DNA from: Hyphomicrobiaceae bacterium
Lineage (GTDB): Bacteria > Pseudomonadota > Alphaproteobacteria > Rhizobiales > Hyphomicrobiaceae
NCBI GenBank assembly: GCA_023384095.1
Contig: JAHDXT010000039.1
Coordinates: 1 to 37,808 of the forward strand
Reading direction: 5' to 3'
Length of the DNA stretch: 37,808 nucleotides
Made by a program: the position numbers and the translations under genes. The notes under the pieces were generated by a model. The model saw only the letters and a list, made by a program, of their open reading frames with translations, was not told the DNA's origin and made no database searches. Shown here piece by piece: positions 35,382 to 37,808 of this stretch. Each line of letters begins with the position of its first letter. Position 1 is the first letter of the stretch.

Positions 35382-35443
35382 TTGCCACTATGACTTAAAA
35401 ATAAGCGATATCGTTAATTGACAGAATAAACGGTATCGTTTAT
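35356..35443. promoter_or_regulatory. Triple palindromic operator ATAAACGGTATCGTTTAT
   Basis: Three related sites lie between the divergent genes: ATAAACGATACCGAATAC (35356-35373), ATAAGCGATATCGTTAAT (35401-35418) and ATAAACGGTATCGTTTAT (35426-35443, nearly perfect palindrome). Copies 1 and 3 lie in the spacers of the two promoters, so binding by the RHH repressor would block both. Copy 2 lies between. Confidence 0.75.
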
Positions 35444-35446
35444 GTG
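35418..35446 (+). promoter_or_regulatory. Promoter of the 35484 gene
   Basis: TTGACA (35418-35423), a 17-base spacer and TATGTG (35441-35446) form a promoter with a perfect -35 and a weak -10. Operator copy 3 occupies the spacer. Confidence 0.6.
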
Positions 35447-35483
35447 TTGCCGTGTGATCCAACTCAAGGAAGGAACACACGTC

Positions 35484-36302
35484 ATGCACGGCCCCCGCAT
35501 GAGACAGCTGGTTGCAACCGCGATAGGCGTCGGCCTGGTGGGCTACTCTGCCCATCTCGCATGGGAACACTACCAAGACCCCTCGGCCCCGATCGCTGCC
35601 ACCGTCGGCGCTGGGATGCTTCATTTCGGCGAGGTCGCCTGGCGCTCCCGTGAACGGCTCCGGTCTGTGGCTTTCATCGCCCTGAGCATGCTCGCGGTTG
35701 CAATCTCTCTGACTGCCGCCCTCGATCGGGTCGCTTCGGCCAAAGATGCTGCCATCCAATCGAGGCAGTCTGAGAACCTTGCTCGCAATCTCGCTCAGAC
35801 GGCTGCGGATGATGCAAGGGCTGCGCTTGAGACGGCGGAAGCTGCGGCGCTCGCCGAATGCAAGACAGGTCGCGGCCCGAAGTGCCTTGGCCTTGAGGCG
35901 AGAGCCGACGCAGCACGGCAGCGTGCAGTCGAGGCCAGGGCGGCGCTGGCGAATGCTGGAGCCCAGATTGCCGAGGACAGCGGAGCCGCGCGGCTCGCTA
36001 CGGTGCTTCCGTTCACGGCGGCGCAGATCAGCCTGTATCAGCCGCTTATGCTGCCGGTCTGGCTGGAGCTTGGCGGCATCCTGATGCTGACGTTCGGCCT
36101 CTCCCGGCCGACGCAGGCAAAGGAAGTCGCCCCGATCGCGCAACCGGTCGCGGCAATGGAACCGGCCGAAATGCCGGCCCCAAAAGCCGCCGCCAAGAAA
36201 CGTGCGGCACGCAAGAAGCCGGCAGCAAAGAAGCCGGCCGCACCGAGACCCAGGCTCGGCGCAATGGCCGTGATTAGGCCTCCCTTAAGGCTTGTGAAGT
36301 GA
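35484..36302 (+). CDS. Phage-type membrane protein with coiled coil and Lys/Ala-rich tail
   Basis: A 272-residue protein with three likely membrane helices (about 8-25, 62-80 and 189-206). A long coiled coil (about 85-165) lies between the second and third, and a basic tail rich in KAAAKK and KKPAA repeats (about 225-258) resembles histone H1-like DNA-binding tails. GGAAGG precedes ATG 35484; an ATG at 35442 lies in the promoter and was rejected. It could be a membrane-anchored DNA-binding or lysis-related protein. Function is unknown. Confidence 0.55.
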   Translation: MHGPRMRQLVATAIGVGLVGYSAHLAWEHYQDPSAPIAATVGAGMLHFGEVAWRSRERLRSVAFIALSMLAVAISLTAALDRVASAKDAAIQSRQSENLARNLAQTAADDARAALETAEAAALAECKTGRGPKCLGLEARADAARQRAVEARAALANAGAQIAEDSGAARLATVLPFTAAQISLYQPLMLPVWLELGGILMLTFGLSRPTQAKEVAPIAQPVAAMEPAEMPAPKAAAKKRAARKKPAAKKPAAPRPRLGAMAVIRPPLRLVK

Positions 36303-36388
36303 CGACAGAACCCGCCCGGAGAGACCCGGCGCAGATGAACACGTCATCGACCTGGAGCGATGGCCGGCAACTTTATGAAGGACCTGAG

Positions 36389-36760
36389 ATGACCCCTTAC
36401 GCATCAGTCGCACTGTTCGGCCGCAACGGCGATGTCCTGTTCAGCCCACCCCACAAGGAGCGGCCCACCAACATCACCCAGGCGCGCAAGGCCGCGGCGC
36501 GTTTCTGGCGCAGCAACCTCACCGCGGGCGACACGCTCGGCTCAGTCATCCTCGTGCGCGAGTTCGCCGGGCAGATGGAGATCAGCGAGCGCGCGGCGGG
36601 CAGCAACAGGCCGTGGCTCGAGTTCACGCGAGAAATCGCCGAAGCCCGGCAGGAGCCGCACCTTGCCGCCTGCCTCGACGTGCTTCGCGTTGGTCCGGGG
36701 CGCGCCGAAGTGCCCGACGTGCTGGAGATCAACGGCGTGATCTACCGGAGGGACATCTGA
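36389..36760 (+). CDS. Phage-type hypothetical protein before the PrtN-like gene
   Basis: A 123-residue protein starting MTPYASVALFGRNGDVLF. AAGGA lies six bases before ATG 36389. In-frame alternatives are GTG 36299 (overlapping the previous stop) and ATG 36335. It has mixed helix and strand with a C-terminal DVLEINGVIYRRDI. Its stop overlaps the PrtN-like start by one base (TGATG), so the two are coupled. No family was recognised. Confidence 0.5.
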   Translation: MTPYASVALFGRNGDVLFSPPHKERPTNITQARKAAARFWRSNLTAGDTLGSVILVREFAGQMEISERAAGSNRPWLEFTREIAEARQEPHLAACLDVLRVGPGRAEVPDVLEINGVIYRRDI

Positions 36761-37026
36761 TGAATACCGCGTTCCTCTTGTTGGCGCAGTACCAAGGCCG
36801 CGCCGTCATCCCGCTCGAAGACGTGTGCCGCGACTACTTCAGCCACCTGACGCCAGCGCAGTTCATCAGGAAGTCGGCAGAGGGCAAGATCGATCTGCCG
36901 CTTATCATGATCGAAGGGAGCCAGAAGGCCGCTCGCGGCGTGCACTTGACTGACCTCGCCGACTGGATCGACAAGCGGCGCGCCGCCGCTCAAAAGGAGA
37001 ACGACCAGCTTCAAGGGAGACGATAG
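36760..37026 (+). CDS. PrtN-like (pyocin activator) transcriptional regulator
   Basis: An 88-residue protein beginning MNTAFLLLAQYQGRAVIPLE, the characteristic start of the pyocin activator PrtN family. DVCRDYFSHLTPAQFIRKSAEG is the DNA-binding part and GVHLTDLADWIDKRRAAA the conserved end. In Pseudomonas PrtN turns on pyocin genes after DNA damage. In alphaproteobacteria these genes sit in prophages, probably as late-gene activators. It is followed by a strong terminator. Confidence 0.8.
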   Translation: MNTAFLLLAQYQGRAVIPLEDVCRDYFSHLTPAQFIRKSAEGKIDLPLIMIEGSQKAARGVHLTDLADWIDKRRAAAQKENDQLQGRR

Positions 37027-37044
37027 CACCCGCGCGTAAAACTG

Positions 37045-37073
37045 AGGCCCGGCCAAGTGCCGGGCCTTCTGTT
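37045..37073 (+). terminator. Rho-independent terminator after the PrtN-like gene
   Basis: AGGCCCGGC (37045-37053) and GCCGGGCCT (37059-37067) form a nine-base stem with a five-base loop, followed by a T-rich TCTGTT. It lies 18 bases after the stop. Confidence 0.8.
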
Positions 37074-37126
37074 ATTGGCGTCTGTGGCATTGCGACCACG
37101 GGGCCACAGTGGGCCGCCGCCTGAGC

Positions 37127-37441
37127 TTATTCTTCCTCAGCCGAGAGCCGTGCCAGCGCCTCGGCGTCGGCTCGCCTGGCCTCCCTTGCGGCAGCCTCCT
37201 CATTGATCAGGTGTGGGCGCAGCACCTCCCGAAAAGCACGATGGTATGCGGCCCTGGCGGGGTGATCGCCGCCTAGTTCTTCGTCATAAAGCGACCACTC
37301 GACAAACCTCCAGATGTCGACCTGCGACAGTCCCTCGGCAAGCCAGGCGCGCGCATTGTGAGCGCCGCGCCGCGCCTCACCTTCGACACTATCGGTCTTG
37401 TTCGTATCGAACTTCCTGTTGAACTCGTCGCCGAACACCAT
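37127..37441 (-). CDS. Small hypothetical protein at the element's right end
   Basis: A 104-residue acidic protein beginning MVFGDEFNRKFDTNKTDSV, with GAGG six bases upstream. It is helical, with an Ala/Glu/Arg-rich coiled-coil end (EEAAAREARRADAEALARL). A hairpin lies at 37456-37495 in its leader. It is convergent with the PrtN-like gene. No family was recognised. It may be the last gene of the element or the first host gene. Confidence 0.6.
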   Translation of the reverse strand: MVFGDEFNRKFDTNKTDSVEGEARRGAHNARAWLAEGLSQVDIWRFVEWSLYDEELGGDHPARAAYHRAFREVLRPHLINEEAAAREARRADAEALARLSAEEE

Positions 37442-37455
37442 GTGACACCTCGTTA

Positions 37456-37495
37456 GGCGCACCTCGCCCGTGGATCGGGCGATACCGAGTGCGCC
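37456..37495 (-). promoter_or_regulatory. Nested hairpin in the leader of the 37127-37441 gene
   Basis: GGCGCAC (37456-37462) pairs with GTGCGCC (37489-37495), and inside it CGCCCG (37465-37470) pairs with CGGGCG (37476-37481) around a five-base loop. It ends 14 bases before the start codon. It may be a leader hairpin or a binding site. Confidence 0.45.
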
Positions 37496-37761
37496 ATAAT
37501 CGAGGTGCTGAGGTCAGGTCATGGAATGATTAGCTGGCTGCGTTCGAAGGGAATTTAGGGACGCTGGGGTCGCTGCCGCACTGGAACCGACCGCCGAAGG
37601 CGGCAATGGGTACAATTCCCAACGGCAGGGCGCGGTTTCTCGGGGTGCCAATCTCCCCTACGCTTCCCGAACCCCTGACCGACAGTCTGCCCGGCGTCCT
37701 AAGGCGAGCATACTCGGTCGCGATAGGGTCGGCAATGAGTTGCGCGGACCGGCCCTTGTCA

Positions 37762-37807
37762 GTAGCACACGATCTGTCCGGTTTAGGTAGCGCACAAGAT
37801 GTCCGGT
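37762..37807. mobile_element. Probable insertion-sequence end with two direct repeats
   Basis: Two 21-base copies of GTAGCRCAC...TGTCCGGT (37762-37782 and 37787-37807) lie 25 bases apart at the edge of the window. Multiple short terminal repeats of this sort are typical of IS21-like and some IS481-like elements. The rest of the element would lie outside, so family and boundaries are not certain. Confidence 0.45.
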
Positions 37808-37808
37808 G

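Larger units (their letters stand above)
37442..37808. other. Right-end non-coding region
   Basis: This region holds the nested hairpin (37456-37495), GC-rich sequence without recognisable genes (37500-37760) and the two direct repeats at the window edge. The right attachment site of the element is expected here, but I could not match any stretch to the sequence before the integrase. Confidence 0.4.

Overview
The window is GC-rich, with gene families and phage types (PrtN-like activator, MGRPPLN-type ribbon-helix-helix regulator, P4-type integrase) that point to an alphaproteobacterium, probably a Hyphomicrobiales (rhizobial-type) soil bacterium. That placement rests on recalled family resemblance, not on a database search. 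No rRNA, tRNA or CRISPR array was seen.

Region 1 (about 172-13263) looks like a metabolic island. It holds a FosX-type enzyme with a CTG start and two LysR regulators of the kind found with aminoethylphosphonate genes. A corrinoid C1-transfer operon on the minus strand encodes a fused UroD-type methyltransferase/corrinoid protein, a remnant of DUF1638, a 'virulence factor' domain protein, a methyltetrahydrofolate:corrinoid methyltransferase and an ASKHA/2Fe-2S reductive activator. It also has a phosphonate-type ABC transporter (binding protein, ATPase, two permeases) and an iron-dependent alcohol dehydrogenase. No C-P lyase, phnW, phnX or phnA is present. My reading is import of a methylated, possibly phosphonate-like compound, transfer of its methyl group through the corrinoid protein to tetrahydrofolate, and dehydrogenation of the remainder. 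The substrate is not determined by the sequence.

Region 2 (13411-20425, all minus) is a second apparent transcription unit: a tungsten-type aldehyde:ferredoxin oxidoreductase, its small ferredoxin and a complete branched-chain/small-acid (Liv) ABC transporter. It suggests uptake and redox conversion of an aldehyde or acid. Strong inverted repeats lie directly after both substrate-binding-protein genes (phnD-like and livK-like).

Region 3 (20426-24071) is ordinary chromosome: an SH3-domain membrane protein, a type II haloacid dehalogenase and a YpfJ-type zinc metallopeptidase.

Region 4 (about 24400-37500) is an integrated phage-like element: tyrosine integrase, AlpA-like DNA-binding protein, P-loop replication protein, a 3+3 iteron-like repeat, a GAGRPRG (terminase-small-subunit-like) protein, coiled-coil and winged-helix proteins, a 793-residue virion-like protein with a TIGR02594 hydrolase domain, an 18-residue-repeat protein, an RHH repressor with three palindromic operators in a divergent promoter, and a PrtN-like activator. 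No large terminase, portal or capsid gene is present, so it is a decayed prophage or a satellite-like element. The window ends in two direct copies of a 21-bp motif resembling the multi-repeat end of an insertion sequence.
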